DNA of 64,000 nucleotides from DASXZH01 sp036502005 (GTDB lineage Bacteria > Armatimonadota > Fimbriimonadia > Fimbriimonadales > Fimbriimonadaceae): assembly GCA_036502005.1 (NCBI GenBank), contig DASXZH010000090.1, positions 1 to 64,000 of the forward strand. The letters are read 5' to 3'. The notes under the pieces were generated by a model. It was not told the origin of the DNA, did no database searches, and saw only the letters and a program-made list of their open reading frames with translations. Shown in pieces: positions 7,067 through 15,257 of this stretch; positions within the stretch are counted from its first letter, which is position 1; each line of letters opens with the position of its first letter. A program made the position numbers and the translations under genes.

Positions 7067-8167
7067 TCAAATAATCTCCAAGTAATCCCCATCCGGCAAA
7101 GCGGGGAAAGGAGCATGCGGCTCCGCCTGATACCAAAACGCGACCGAAGCGATGTCATCCTGCAATGGCAGATAGCGCCCGCCGGAGCGCCAGCCCAAAG
7201 CCTGAATCGTTACTCGCAGGTCTTGAGTGAAACGGATCGGGTCCACGATATGCCAGCGGTACATTCCGAAGCGCTGCTGAACCTTGTAGTGCCCATCGCC
7301 GCGCAGAACCTGCGATAGGCCCGCATAAGGCGTGCAGAACTCCTGGTATTCCGTTCGCTCAACCCCATTTGCGTCTTTAAGTTTCACATCGAAGTCGTAG
7401 GAGCCGCAGAAGTAGTCTTCGGTGCCGGTGCCGCAGATGGTCGGAAACTCGTCGTCGCCATCCATAAAGAACTTTATTTCGCCTTCGCCCCACCAGCCGT
7501 TGTTGTTCACGCCCCATGCCAGGTAAGTGCCAACGTAGTGGCCTTGTCCCTGAACCCCGTCGAGGATGGTGTACATCTCCCTATAAGGCAAAGGATTCAC
7601 CCGTCGAAACTGAGCATGGAAATAGGCTGCGTCGGGTGGCACTTCGGTTAGGGCGTAGTTGATTTGGTAGTAGAGGGTCATGTCCTCGCCGCGGTTTTCC
7701 ATGGTAATGCGGCAGCTCTTTCGGAACGGCATTTGCCAATAGCAGTTGAAGGCGCTGCCGGGGTTTACGCAAACAGCGAGCGACGAGAGCGGCGCGTACT
7801 GGCCCCAGCCGCAGGCAAAGAAGTCGCCAACCGGGCATTCCACCGAAGGCGCTTCTTCATCGTCCCAGTAGAAACGGATAATGGAGTCTCGCCAGGTTCC
7901 GGCTGGGGTCATCCATATCTGTTGAATGGCGCCGGGACCCTGGATATTGGCTAGCTCGAAGGTGTCTCCCTTCAAGATCTTAACATTTGGCGAGATCTTC
8001 CAGCCGCGGCCCAGATCGCGGGCGCATGAAGCGCCGGTGCCCTCGGTGGCCATGCCCCCCTTTCCTTTTTCGCCTTTAAAGTTCTCTGGGCTGATTGATC
8101 TTGTTTTAGCGGCGGAAAGCCGGTAAAGGTTGCCCATATGGAGATCTAGGCCGTTGAACTGATTCAT
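7067..8167 (-). CDS. GH172 (DUF2961) family glycoside hydrolase
   Basis: The 366-aa protein matches the DUF2961 family, now GH172, whose studied members act on fructofuranose or D-arabinofuranose linkages. Seen motifs are GVNNNGWWGEGEIKFF and GTGTEDYFCGSYDF, the acid-rich conserved core in which the catalytic glutamates of the family lie. There is no signal peptide, so it probably acts in the cytoplasm. Its stop faces the kinase gene 31 bp away. The substrate cannot be read from sequence. A 17-bp palindrome about 75 bp upstream of its start may be an operator. Confidence 0.85.
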   Translation of the reverse strand: MNQFNGLDLHMGNLYRLSAAKTRSISPENFKGEKGKGGMATEGTGASCARDLGRGWKISPNVKILKGDTFELANIQGPGAIQQIWMTPAGTWRDSIIRFYWDDEEAPSVECPVGDFFACGWGQYAPLSSLAVCVNPGSAFNCYWQMPFRKSCRITMENRGEDMTLYYQINYALTEVPPDAAYFHAQFRRVNPLPYREMYTILDGVQGQGHYVGTYLAWGVNNNGWWGEGEIKFFMDGDDEFPTICGTGTEDYFCGSYDFDVKLKDANGVERTEYQEFCTPYAGLSQVLRGDGHYKVQQRFGMYRWHIVDPIRFTQDLRVTIQALGWRSGGRYLPLQDDIASVAFWYQAEPHAPFPALPDGDYLEII

Positions 8168-8242
8168 GGAAGGATTATGAGTTGATTTTGATTGGCGGCG
8201 ATATTAAGTTTTTAAGGTGCGTTTCTAAGGGGGTATTGGCAA

Positions 8243-8259
8243 GTATTGACAGTCAATAC
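8243..8259. promoter_or_regulatory. Perfect palindrome upstream of the GH172 gene
   Basis: GTATTGAC (8243-8250) and GTCAATAC (8252-8259) form a 17-bp dyad with one central base. It lies between the stop of the 174-aa gene (8264) and the GH172 start (8167). On the minus strand a TTAGAA / TAATAT pair with a 16-base spacer follows. An operator for a dimeric repressor is likely, a short terminator is the alternative. Confidence 0.45.
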
Positions 8260-8263
8260 AGGT

Positions 8264-8788
8264 TCAAAAATAGTTTTCTTCAATAAAATTTGAGGCTCGC
8301 GGGAGGCGGGGAACTCTTTCTTTTTCGTCTTTTACGATGGTGGTTTTGACGTCGACGAGCTCGATGACTTCGCCTTTTACGACGGCTTGCCTAGTGGTCG
8401 TTATGGTTTTGGTGGAACCCGATTTTAAGACTTCTCCATTAACCGCGCGAGCTTGCGCGTTGGCGTATTGCATGATGGCCTGGTTTATGGCTAGCTGTTG
8501 GAGTTTGAAGAAGGCGACTATGTAGGCGTTGTTCTGGTTTTTTTCTAGTTGGCCGGTTTGGTGTTTGTTGACGAGGTTTACGTAGCGCTGGTAGGTTTCG
8601 GCCGATAGTCCGGCGAGGAGGAAGGCTGCTTTGGGCTTTACGCCCTGGGCGACGCTGGCGAGGATGTGGCCTGCTTTATCCGGAGTGAGGGCGAGCGGCT
8701 TGCCGCCCTTCGCGCCGGCTCTGGCCGGCGGCGGGAGTTGGCTTGTCCAACGAACAGGTGTAAAGATTTCTACTTCTTCTTGGATCAC
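8264..8788 (-). CDS. Hypothetical protein, possible HTH
   Basis: The 174-aa protein is not recognised. Residues 35-70 (VAQGVKPKAAFLLAGLSAET) resemble a helix-turn-helix as in small terminase-like or homeodomain-like proteins, followed by helices rich in Gln and Ala (about 85-115) and a beta-rich, charged C-terminus with ITTTRQAVVKGEVIELVDVKT. The architecture would fit a DNA-binding phage-type protein, but this is weak. It lies between the GH172 gene and the restriction cassette on the same strand, with no overlap. Confidence 0.5.
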   Translation of the reverse strand: MIQEEVEIFTPVRWTSQLPPPARAGAKGGKPLALTPDKAGHILASVAQGVKPKAAFLLAGLSAETYQRYVNLVNKHQTGQLEKNQNNAYIVAFFKLQQLAINQAIMQYANAQARAVNGEVLKSGSTKTITTTRQAVVKGEVIELVDVKTTIVKDEKERVPRLPRASNFIEENYF

Positions 8789-8861
8789 GTGAAGAGAGAC
8801 GGGGAAGGCGCTGTTAATGTAAAGAGGTTTTTTAAGCCCGGATTTATTACGGTGAGAGCGG

Positions 8862-11399
8862 CTACTCCTTTGCTACAACGGTGTCGTACAGACCGTAGTG
8901 GGTGAGCCCTTCGTGGCTTTCGATGCCGGTGTATCGTAGGGATGCGTCTTCGTAGCGACGGAACGCGAAAACGGCCTGGTTCATCTGCTCCGTATTGAAT
9001 ATTTTAAGTTGCACCAGGAGATGAAAATCCTCAATGCTCAGACCGGTGACGGCAACAAAGAGTTCGGGCTCAAGTTTACTGATCACGTCCTGAAGGGTGT
9101 TTTCTCGAAAATCAGTCAGGTACATGAACGCCGGAATGCGAGTGGCAAACTTGATAAGCTTTTCCTGGACCATCTTGCGCTTTGATTTAAGGTCCTTCTC
9201 CTCATCGGAAAGTTGCTTTTTCTCTTTGGCCGTTAGTTTGCCATTCTTAGCCTTGTTTTTAAGTTCCTTTACCTTTTCGCTTTTATTGATGATGGTTTCA
9301 AGAACGTTGTCGCCTAGCGCTCTCCAACCTTCGATACGCTCGACCGCAGCCATCGCTTCGGGATTTTGGAGCACGCGGCGCAGAGTGTCGTTGTCAACAT
9401 TCACAAGTAAGGCGCTTTCCCATTTGCGGGCTAACAGCACAGCCGAAGTTCCCGCCATAGCAATATCAAGGATGCCGCCAGCGTCGACCTGTGTCATGTT
9501 TGCCCCGTCGTAGGCGAGCACCGGGAGGAAGGACACGAGGTCCCTCACTGCTTGTTCCGGATTTGATTCGTTAGGCGCGAGGCCTATGGCGTAGTCCGAG
9601 AGTTGACGCAGAGCGCGTGTGGGAGCGAAGTCGAAGACGAAGCAGATCGGCTTTAGAATCTCTTCTTGGTTCGGATTGTCTCCATTCGGATTCTTGATTG
9701 ACCAAGGGGATTGGACCCTAAATGCAGACTGGAAATAAGTTTCCGGCGACTTGAGATTACGCAGCATCAAGATCGATGACCATTGCGAAACCGTTACGCC
9801 TGTGGTCAGCTTTCCGCACGAAAGCGTGATGGTCTTAGTTTCGAACCCGCTGCCAATTGCCTTGCGCACGGGCGGTAAGGCTTCCAGTCCGATACCTGCC
9901 GAAACCCCAGCGGCGATGATAACGCTGTAGTCGTGCCAAAAAGTGTTTTGTTTTTCGCCGAGCAACTTTGCCATTGCGTGACATGCGGCGACGTTTGGGA
10001 GAAACCAGAAAGAGTGCTGCAAGTAAGGCAGCAATCTAACATCGGAATACGGAAAAGGCGGGCGTGTTCCGGTCTTCAAATGCTCGACTTCCTTGGGCAA
10101 ATACCCGCCACGGATGATGTCGAGCCATTTCTGAACCTCGCTTTTATGTTTAAACTCCGCGTTCTCAAGCGATCCGGCGGCTTCAAAAAATTCGTTTAGA
10201 TCGAACTCGTCGAACTGGCCTGCGCTTGCAATCGCCAGCAATTCATGTGGCATTTGATATGTGAGCAGGCGCATCTGCGGCAAAGCGGCGTAAGGGTTTC
10301 TCTTCTTTGGGTGAGTAGCCCCGAACTCCTCTTTGGACCGCTGCTCGTCGGTGTACGTCCAGTTGAAGATTTGCTCCTCAATGAATTCGCCGGTCGCGAG
10401 GGCACGAAATGGCGTTCCAGAGAGATATAGATAGGCCTTTGAAGTGATGGGTAGAAAATCCGTCTCCTTCTCAGAGAACTCGCCCAAATCTTCGTTGACA
10501 TCTGCAAGTCCACCGCCATACTCGATTTTTGATTCTAATTTCGCGACCACTTCTTCCTCACCTTCAAAAAGCTCTTTCGCAGTCTCGCGCCATGCTCCGA
10601 AGTGGTATTCATCGAAAATAACCAAATCCCAGTTAAGGGTGTGTAGCCATTCGTTCTTGGCTTTAATGTTGCCGACGTTATCCCGCCCCAGTAAGTCCTG
10701 AAAGGAGCCAAAAAAGACGACCGGTTTGTCTCCCTCTATTTGCGTTGGGTCACCGCCGCTACTTCGGGAGATATATTGCCATCCGTTGAAGTCAACGTGG
10801 GATTCAAGGTCAGATTGCCAGGCATCTTCAACGGCAGGCTTGAAGGTAACGACCAGGACGCGTTTTGCTCCAAGCTTTTTCGCTAGCTGGTACGCGGCGA
10901 AGGTTTTTCCGAACCGCATCTTGGCGTTCCAGAGAAATCGCGGGACGGCATTGGGGTCCTCGTTCCAAATTGAGTTGAAGTAGTCGTGGGTCTTATTAAC
11001 GGCATCCTTTTGTTCCTGGCGCATCTCGAATCGCTCGTGATGGGATCCGGTAAATCGTTGCCCGGAGCGGATCTCTGCGAGTACGGTCAGGACGTCCGCG
11101 ACGGTGCACTTCATCCACTCTAATTCGTGGTTTACTAGTCCCTTCTTTACGAGCGCTGCTCGAACCTGGTGGTCGGTAATGACGGTGCCGTCCTCGCACA
11201 CGCCAGGCTCGTCCAGCTCGACCGTGAAATTCTTTATCGCCGCGGTTTTGAGCTGTTCCTGGATTCGCTTTTTAACGTCCCGTGTCGTTTGACCGACCTT
11301 GAGCAGGTCCTTATGTGCCTGGTCAGTGATGGAATAGGCGTAGATACGCGGGCGGGCCTCAGGCTTGGGGGCCAGTAACTCTTCGATTGACTTAATCAT
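8862..11399 (-). CDS. GIY-YIG nuclease / DEAD-like helicase of a restriction cassette
   Basis: The protein has an N-terminal GIY-YIG-type fold (RIYAYSI then LLKVGQTTRDVKKRI, with the conserved Arg) followed by a superfamily 2 helicase core: Walker A AKMRFGKT near residue 165, DEYH near 265, SGTPFR near 330 and an Arg-rich motif VI region around YFQSAFRVQSPW. About 250 C-terminal residues are helical and probably contact the methylase subunit. I chose the ATG at 11399, which overlaps the upstream methylase by 8 bp; a TTG at 11423 is possible. Together with the two upstream genes it forms a putative restriction-modification system with this as the cleavage and translocation subunit. Confidence 0.85.
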   Translation of the reverse strand: MIKSIEELLAPKPEARPRIYAYSITDQAHKDLLKVGQTTRDVKKRIQEQLKTAAIKNFTVELDEPGVCEDGTVITDHQVRAALVKKGLVNHELEWMKCTVADVLTVLAEIRSGQRFTGSHHERFEMRQEQKDAVNKTHDYFNSIWNEDPNAVPRFLWNAKMRFGKTFAAYQLAKKLGAKRVLVVTFKPAVEDAWQSDLESHVDFNGWQYISRSSGGDPTQIEGDKPVVFFGSFQDLLGRDNVGNIKAKNEWLHTLNWDLVIFDEYHFGAWRETAKELFEGEEEVVAKLESKIEYGGGLADVNEDLGEFSEKETDFLPITSKAYLYLSGTPFRALATGEFIEEQIFNWTYTDEQRSKEEFGATHPKKRNPYAALPQMRLLTYQMPHELLAIASAGQFDEFDLNEFFEAAGSLENAEFKHKSEVQKWLDIIRGGYLPKEVEHLKTGTRPPFPYSDVRLLPYLQHSFWFLPNVAACHAMAKLLGEKQNTFWHDYSVIIAAGVSAGIGLEALPPVRKAIGSGFETKTITLSCGKLTTGVTVSQWSSILMLRNLKSPETYFQSAFRVQSPWSIKNPNGDNPNQEEILKPICFVFDFAPTRALRQLSDYAIGLAPNESNPEQAVRDLVSFLPVLAYDGANMTQVDAGGILDIAMAGTSAVLLARKWESALLVNVDNDTLRRVLQNPEAMAAVERIEGWRALGDNVLETIINKSEKVKELKNKAKNGKLTAKEKKQLSDEEKDLKSKRKMVQEKLIKFATRIPAFMYLTDFRENTLQDVISKLEPELFVAVTGLSIEDFHLLVQLKIFNTEQMNQAVFAFRRYEDASLRYTGIESHEGLTHYGLYDTVVAKE

Positions 11400-13023
11400 C
11401 CGAAAGGCCGCCGGACGAGTCAAGATCCATAGGCCGGACTATCTTCTCAATGAATTCGATCTCGCTCTCGGACAGACCGTATTTATTGTAAAGGGCTTTG
11501 TCGTTCCACAGCTTGGACCAAGCTTGCTGCGGAACGAAGCTGTAGACCTTTCGGGTCACATGCTGGGATGGCTTGTGAAGGAGAATCAACAGGCGCGTTA
11601 ATCTACATGAGAGATAGGAGAGAGCGCTTCGGGCCTCTTCTTGGGAGTCAAAAGGGCCAATGCATAAATACGTTTCCGATGAAATTGCGCCTGGCTCTCC
11701 GACAAACGGGGTGCTGATGATTTTGTGAGGATATGAGTCCTTGTTTCCTGTGCCGGGTGCCGCATAGCCCACAAAAATTTTCCAGCCATCTATCAGTTCG
11801 GTTCCGGTCGCGATCAAGTTTCGCGGTGTGTATCCTTTGCCTCCGTTCTGGTAGACGAGAACGTCGCCCGGCATCTCTTTCGCCCTGCCCTTGAATGTTG
11901 TATCCAGGCCAAAAGGTTTCCTCGAACTCACTAGGCGCTCAAATCGGTTTGGCTCGGGCAAAACGAGCGAATCGTGCTCACCGGTTTCCACAGCAGCCAC
12001 TTTCTTGAGAATCGACAGCCCTTCATTGAAGCGAATGAAAACATCTGTACCGGGTTCAAGCAACGGGCGTTCGTCCACCGAATCAGCCCAACCTTTGAAG
12101 TGGGTGGCCACGCGGCTTAACCCAGGATTGTCGCGGTCCCAAAGGAAGAAGCACACTCCGCCCTTGAGGCCTACGCCTGGAAAAACGTCCGCTGCACTCA
12201 GATAGTCGTCGATGGACCGAATACGAGTGTCTGAGAGCATCGACTCGCGGAATTCATCGAGTCCTTTTCCGCCAGCGAACCAACGCGAAGGAATGACCAG
12301 TGACAGATAGCGTGGCTCAAGTTTCTTAGCCTGCTCAACGAACAGATGGTATATGGGAGCTGCGCTCGTTCCGAAGCCGCCGTCGTCCAACTGGTATGGT
12401 GGGTTGCCAATAATCACATCAAATTGCATGTGGTCTCCAAATATCTCGGCTACGCGAGCCTTGATGTCGTCGGTGTGAATTAATGCGTAGGCGTGGGATT
12501 CAAGGTCCTGGCCCCTGTCAAGAGTTTCTTGGCTCGCTCCGCAAAACTTGCACTTTCCGTGTTCCCATGTGTGCTCCGTCCGCTCAAACCAAATGTTGCC
12601 ATCATCCTTGTTAAAGGATTGGGCGATGGAGTGTGGGCCCGAAGCGTGCTTTGAACAATAGACACTGCGTCGTGCAAGCAAACTCGTAAGATGCGTTATG
12701 CCAATTCCAAAGACTTGATTCGTGAGGATATGGTCAACGCGCGATTTTAAGTCAGGAATCTCGCCTTCCAGCCCTTCGTTTAGTCGGCGTGTAATCTCGC
12801 GCAGAAAAACACCAGTTTTTGTAAACGGGTCGAGGAATCGGACGGTTTTGTCGGCCCAGATGTTTGCGCCGCCGTTGCCTATCGCCCACGCGGCGGTAAC
12901 CGAATCCAGCATCCGGTTCGCGAATTCAGGAGGCGTAAAAACCTCGTCGTTTGAGAGGTTGGCGATACAAGTTAGGACGTCTGGATTGCGGCCCCGTAGG
13001 GTGAAGCTCGCCTGACTGCTCAA
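11392..13023 (-). CDS. Eco57I-like N6-adenine DNA methyltransferase
   Basis: The 543-aa protein carries the catalytic motif NPPY at 207-210 (IIGNPPYQ), typical of adenine methylases, and a target-recognition-like C-terminal half. The SAM-binding motif I is altered: LDPFTKTGVFL (64-74) has no Gly-x-Gly. Between them Cys123 and Cys158/Cys161 (CKFCG) suggest a small zinc-binding insert. It overlaps the upstream gene by 4 bp (ATGA) and the downstream helicase by 8 bp. The same cassette order occurs in other bacteria, to my knowledge. Whether it methylates alone or needs the upstream protein is unclear. Confidence 0.85.
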   Translation of the reverse strand: MSSQASFTLRGRNPDVLTCIANLSNDEVFTPPEFANRMLDSVTAAWAIGNGGANIWADKTVRFLDPFTKTGVFLREITRRLNEGLEGEIPDLKSRVDHILTNQVFGIGITHLTSLLARRSVYCSKHASGPHSIAQSFNKDDGNIWFERTEHTWEHGKCKFCGASQETLDRGQDLESHAYALIHTDDIKARVAEIFGDHMQFDVIIGNPPYQLDDGGFGTSAAPIYHLFVEQAKKLEPRYLSLVIPSRWFAGGKGLDEFRESMLSDTRIRSIDDYLSAADVFPGVGLKGGVCFFLWDRDNPGLSRVATHFKGWADSVDERPLLEPGTDVFIRFNEGLSILKKVAAVETGEHDSLVLPEPNRFERLVSSRKPFGLDTTFKGRAKEMPGDVLVYQNGGKGYTPRNLIATGTELIDGWKIFVGYAAPGTGNKDSYPHKIISTPFVGEPGAISSETYLCIGPFDSQEEARSALSYLSCRLTRLLILLHKPSQHVTRKVYSFVPQQAWSKLWNDKALYNKYGLSESEIEFIEKIVRPMDLDSSGGLSDD

Positions 13024-13694
13024 ACAGCCTCCGCTGTAGCAACGCCCGTCTCAAACGCGGCCAAGTCGGCTACTGTCATTGGCGCGTAGGTGCATTCGGG
13101 TGTGAAAATCTCATGCTTACCGCTATCCGCCCACAGTGAACCGGATTCGTAGTAGGCGGGAGTCTTGCTGTATGCAGATGCCAAAGTAAGGGAGGACAGC
13201 CTGAAATCGCGGCGCTGGAACCTTCCTTTGCCTAGATAACCCCATTCTGCGAACAGGATTGGCTGACCGTCGTTAGCGGTCATCTTCATTGCATCGCCAT
13301 GGACAAGATTTATCGCGAGCACATGTGAGGCCGCGTGATAAAGATCGTCATGTTCGTCTAAGCTCAAGTATTCGGAAAATATCTGGAGCAGGTTAGCGCG
13401 ACATTCAGCCACGTTATCTGGGAGAAGCTCTATGCCGTAGGTGCACATTAAACCGAGCAGAGCAAATTGACGTCGTTCGAAATTGGACTTTCCGTATTTG
13501 GTCTCAACTGCAGCGAGTTTGCGCTTTAGGACTTGCACGAGGAAGTTGCCGCTTCCGCACGCCGGCTCTAAAAAGAGAGAGTCTATGCGCTCGGTTTCAT
13601 CCTTTACGAGATCGAGCATGGCCTCGACCATCCACTCCGGGGTGAATACTTCTCCGTGATTTGCAACTCTTTCCTTTGATCTGATTAGGCTCAT
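13020..13694 (-). CDS. N6-adenine methylase-like protein with motif I only
   Basis: From the ATG at 13694 this encodes 224 residues beginning MSLIRSKERVANHGEVFTP. It has the N-terminal FTPEWM element and a perfect SAM-binding motif I (LEPACGSGNFL, residues 42-52) of type I / Eco57I methylases, but no NPPY motif; after SAM-binding strands it ends in a short tail. The longer upstream frame to 13898 would overlap the divergent gene at 13858 and adds residues with no family resemblance, so I rejected it. It is the first gene of the restriction operon and overlaps the second by 4 bp. Confidence 0.8.
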   Translation of the reverse strand: MSLIRSKERVANHGEVFTPEWMVEAMLDLVKDETERIDSLFLEPACGSGNFLVQVLKRKLAAVETKYGKSNFERRQFALLGLMCTYGIELLPDNVAECRANLLQIFSEYLSLDEHDDLYHAASHVLAINLVHGDAMKMTANDGQPILFAEWGYLGKGRFQRRDFRLSSLTLASAYSKTPAYYESGSLWADSGKHEIFTPECTYAPMTVADLAAFETGVATAEAV

Positions 13695-13857
13695 TCGATA
13701 AACCTGGGCTCTCTTGCGATCGGCAATCGCTACCGCGACTACTCTTTGAAGTATAGACCGCAGATAGGAGGAAAGTCCGCTGAAACGCTTTTGGCGTTGC
13801 TGCCCAGATTGCATGTAACTTTTCCACATTTGATTGCCGCAAGCTGCCTCATAGCGT

Positions 13858-14472
13858 ATGGAGCTTTGGAGGCCCAAATTGGAATCAGAAGTCGCCACTG
13901 AAAGGATCGATACTACGGCAGATGCATTCGAACCGTCTATGCTTGACGGAGAATATTATCGGCGGGCAATGCAACCAAGTGAGAAGCTCCTTGCAAGGGT
14001 CGGCTTGGACTCCGCTTTCACGGCTATGCTGCCGGCCCCCTTATTGCGAGATGTGCTACGTGAGGCTGTTCGGGCTAATGTTATATCCGAAGGCCGTCGG
14101 CTCTATTTGGCGGTGCACTGCGCTGTCCTGAGGTCCGAAGACTTTTTGCAGAACATAGATTGCGAGTTGCGGCGCATCTGGGATGAGCAGGGGCCTTTAG
14201 AAGATCTCTATCCCGAACTAGGTGGGTGCGATCCCAACGAAGAGAGGGCACCGGCGGAGATAAAGCTCCGCCATGAGGAACTGCAGAAAGCATCGGAAGC
14301 CAGGCTATACGAAATCGAGGCAGCGGAGTTCGTGAGGCTTGCTCCGGATTACGAGGGACTTCGGCCCTACCATCAGGTCCTAGAGGGCATGGTTTACGAA
14401 GTGAATAAGGATCAGTGCGAGCGGCACCTGGTGGAGTATGCCCGCCAACTCACGGCTAGGAGGAACGCTTAG
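13858..14472 (+). CDS. Hypothetical acidic protein divergent from the restriction operon
   Basis: The 204-aa protein is rich in Glu, Arg and Leu and predicted to be mostly helical, with no signal peptide or membrane segment. I recognise no family. It is transcribed away from the restriction-modification operon across a 163-bp shared promoter region, which would suit a regulator or accessory gene, but I see no helix-turn-helix. The C-terminus (QCERHLVEYARQLTARR) is basic. No Shine-Dalgarno sequence is evident at the ATG; codon use and length support a real gene. Confidence 0.6.
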   Translation: MELWRPKLESEVATERIDTTADAFEPSMLDGEYYRRAMQPSEKLLARVGLDSAFTAMLPAPLLRDVLREAVRANVISEGRRLYLAVHCAVLRSEDFLQNIDCELRRIWDEQGPLEDLYPELGGCDPNEERAPAEIKLRHEELQKASEARLYEIEAAEFVRLAPDYEGLRPYHQVLEGMVYEVNKDQCERHLVEYARQLTARRNA

Positions 14473-14509
14473 TGAGTAGAGAGAATGCGGGCTGACCGCG
14501 ATGTGGCAC

Positions 14510-14802
14510 GCCTTTCAGGGTAATGCCATCCAGTTTTTTGGATTCTGAACCTAAACGCCCGTGTCGCCCCTTTGGGGCTTTGAGAAAAACAGGCGTTGAA
14601 TTACCAGGCCTTCAGCCTTCGCTAAGTCTTCTCTGCCCTTTGGGCCTGCATCCCATTGACCCAGTTGAAGAACAATCGCAGAGGGTGGGATCCCTCACAC
14701 GGAGTTCGGGATAACAACTAGCGCGAGATCCCTCACACGGAGTTCGGGATGACAATCTAAGTTCGATTCGTGAAAAACTGGATGGCATTATGCCTTTCAG
14801 GG
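14510..14802. mobile_element. MITE-like element with terminal inverted repeats and target duplication
   Basis: An 18-bp perfect terminal inverted repeat, TAATGCCATCCAGTTTTT at 14521-14538 and its complement at 14773-14790, bounds a 271-bp stretch without a gene. It is flanked by 11-bp direct repeats GCCTTTCAGGG at 14510-14520 and 14792-14802. This is the layout of a miniature inverted-repeat element with a target-site duplication. The inside holds two copies of a 29-bp repeat. No transposase is in the window, so it would depend on one elsewhere. Confidence 0.75.
14689..14755. repeat. Two copies of a 29-bp hairpin repeat inside the MITE
   Basis: GATCCCTCACACGGAGTTCG is the common start of two 29-bp units at 14689-14717 and 14727-14755, which differ at one base. 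Each can fold by pairing ATCCC with GGGAT. Units of this general form (GATCCCTC...CGGGATGACAA) are widespread REP-like sequences in soil bacteria. Confidence 0.8.
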
Positions 14803-15033
14803 CGCGGGAGGGAGGGTTGGGGGCTAACCCGGGGTCTAGGAATTCTCGATTTTCGAATGTCGATTTTCGATTGGGAAAAGAAGGGCCTAGGTCGAAACAG
14901 GTTCCTAGGTTTCTAAGCTTCTGGGATTTTAAGTCACTAAGACTCCGGGCATTGCATCTCCCTAACCCCATCGCTTATCACATTTCGCCTCGCCTAGAAA
15001 ATGCGCAACACTTTTTATAGCGCCTTTCGTAGA
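14803..15033. other. Gene-free stretch with decayed repeats
   Basis: I see no credible gene here. CGATTTTCGA occurs at 14847 and 14861, and the remainder looks like degenerate copies of CTAGG/CTAAG-type repeats. The reading frames crossing it have compositions like those of the repeats and no recognisable fold. Confidence 0.6.
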
Positions 15034-15199
15034 AGTCGAATGTCGAAGGGCGAAGGGCGAAGGCCGGAGATCGGAAGCCGGAGGGTCGAAAGTCGAAGGT
15101 CGAAAGTCGAAAGTCGAAAGTCGAAGGTCGAAAGTCGAAGGTCGAAGGCCGGAAGTCGGAAATTGAGTCGAAGGTCGAAGGTCGAAAGTCGAAGGTCGG
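15034..15199. repeat. Degenerate 7-bp tandem repeat GTCGAAR
   Basis: About 20 imperfect units of GTCGAAG or GTCGAAA follow one another, with some GGCGAAG and GTCGGAA variants and a break near 15166. Frames through it read as low-complexity peptides on both strands and are not genes. It ends about 60 bp before the RND permease start. Similar heptamer arrays occur dispersed in several bacterial phyla. Confidence 0.9.
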
Positions 15200-15257
15200 A
15201 GAGAACATCAGCAAACAAGCCACTCTTCAAGATAATATATAAGTTCTCTTAACTAAT

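Noticed and set aside
13695..13898. N-terminal extension of the first methylase-like gene
   Set aside because: It would overlap the divergent gene at 13858 and has no methylase-like residues; the FTPEW element begins just after the ATG at 13694.
15034..15199. CRISPR array
   Set aside because: The period is 7 bp with no spacers and there are no cas genes.
15001..15252. Open frames on both strands through the heptamer array
   Set aside because: Their peptides are pure low-complexity echoes of the GTCGAAR unit and have no counterpart elsewhere.
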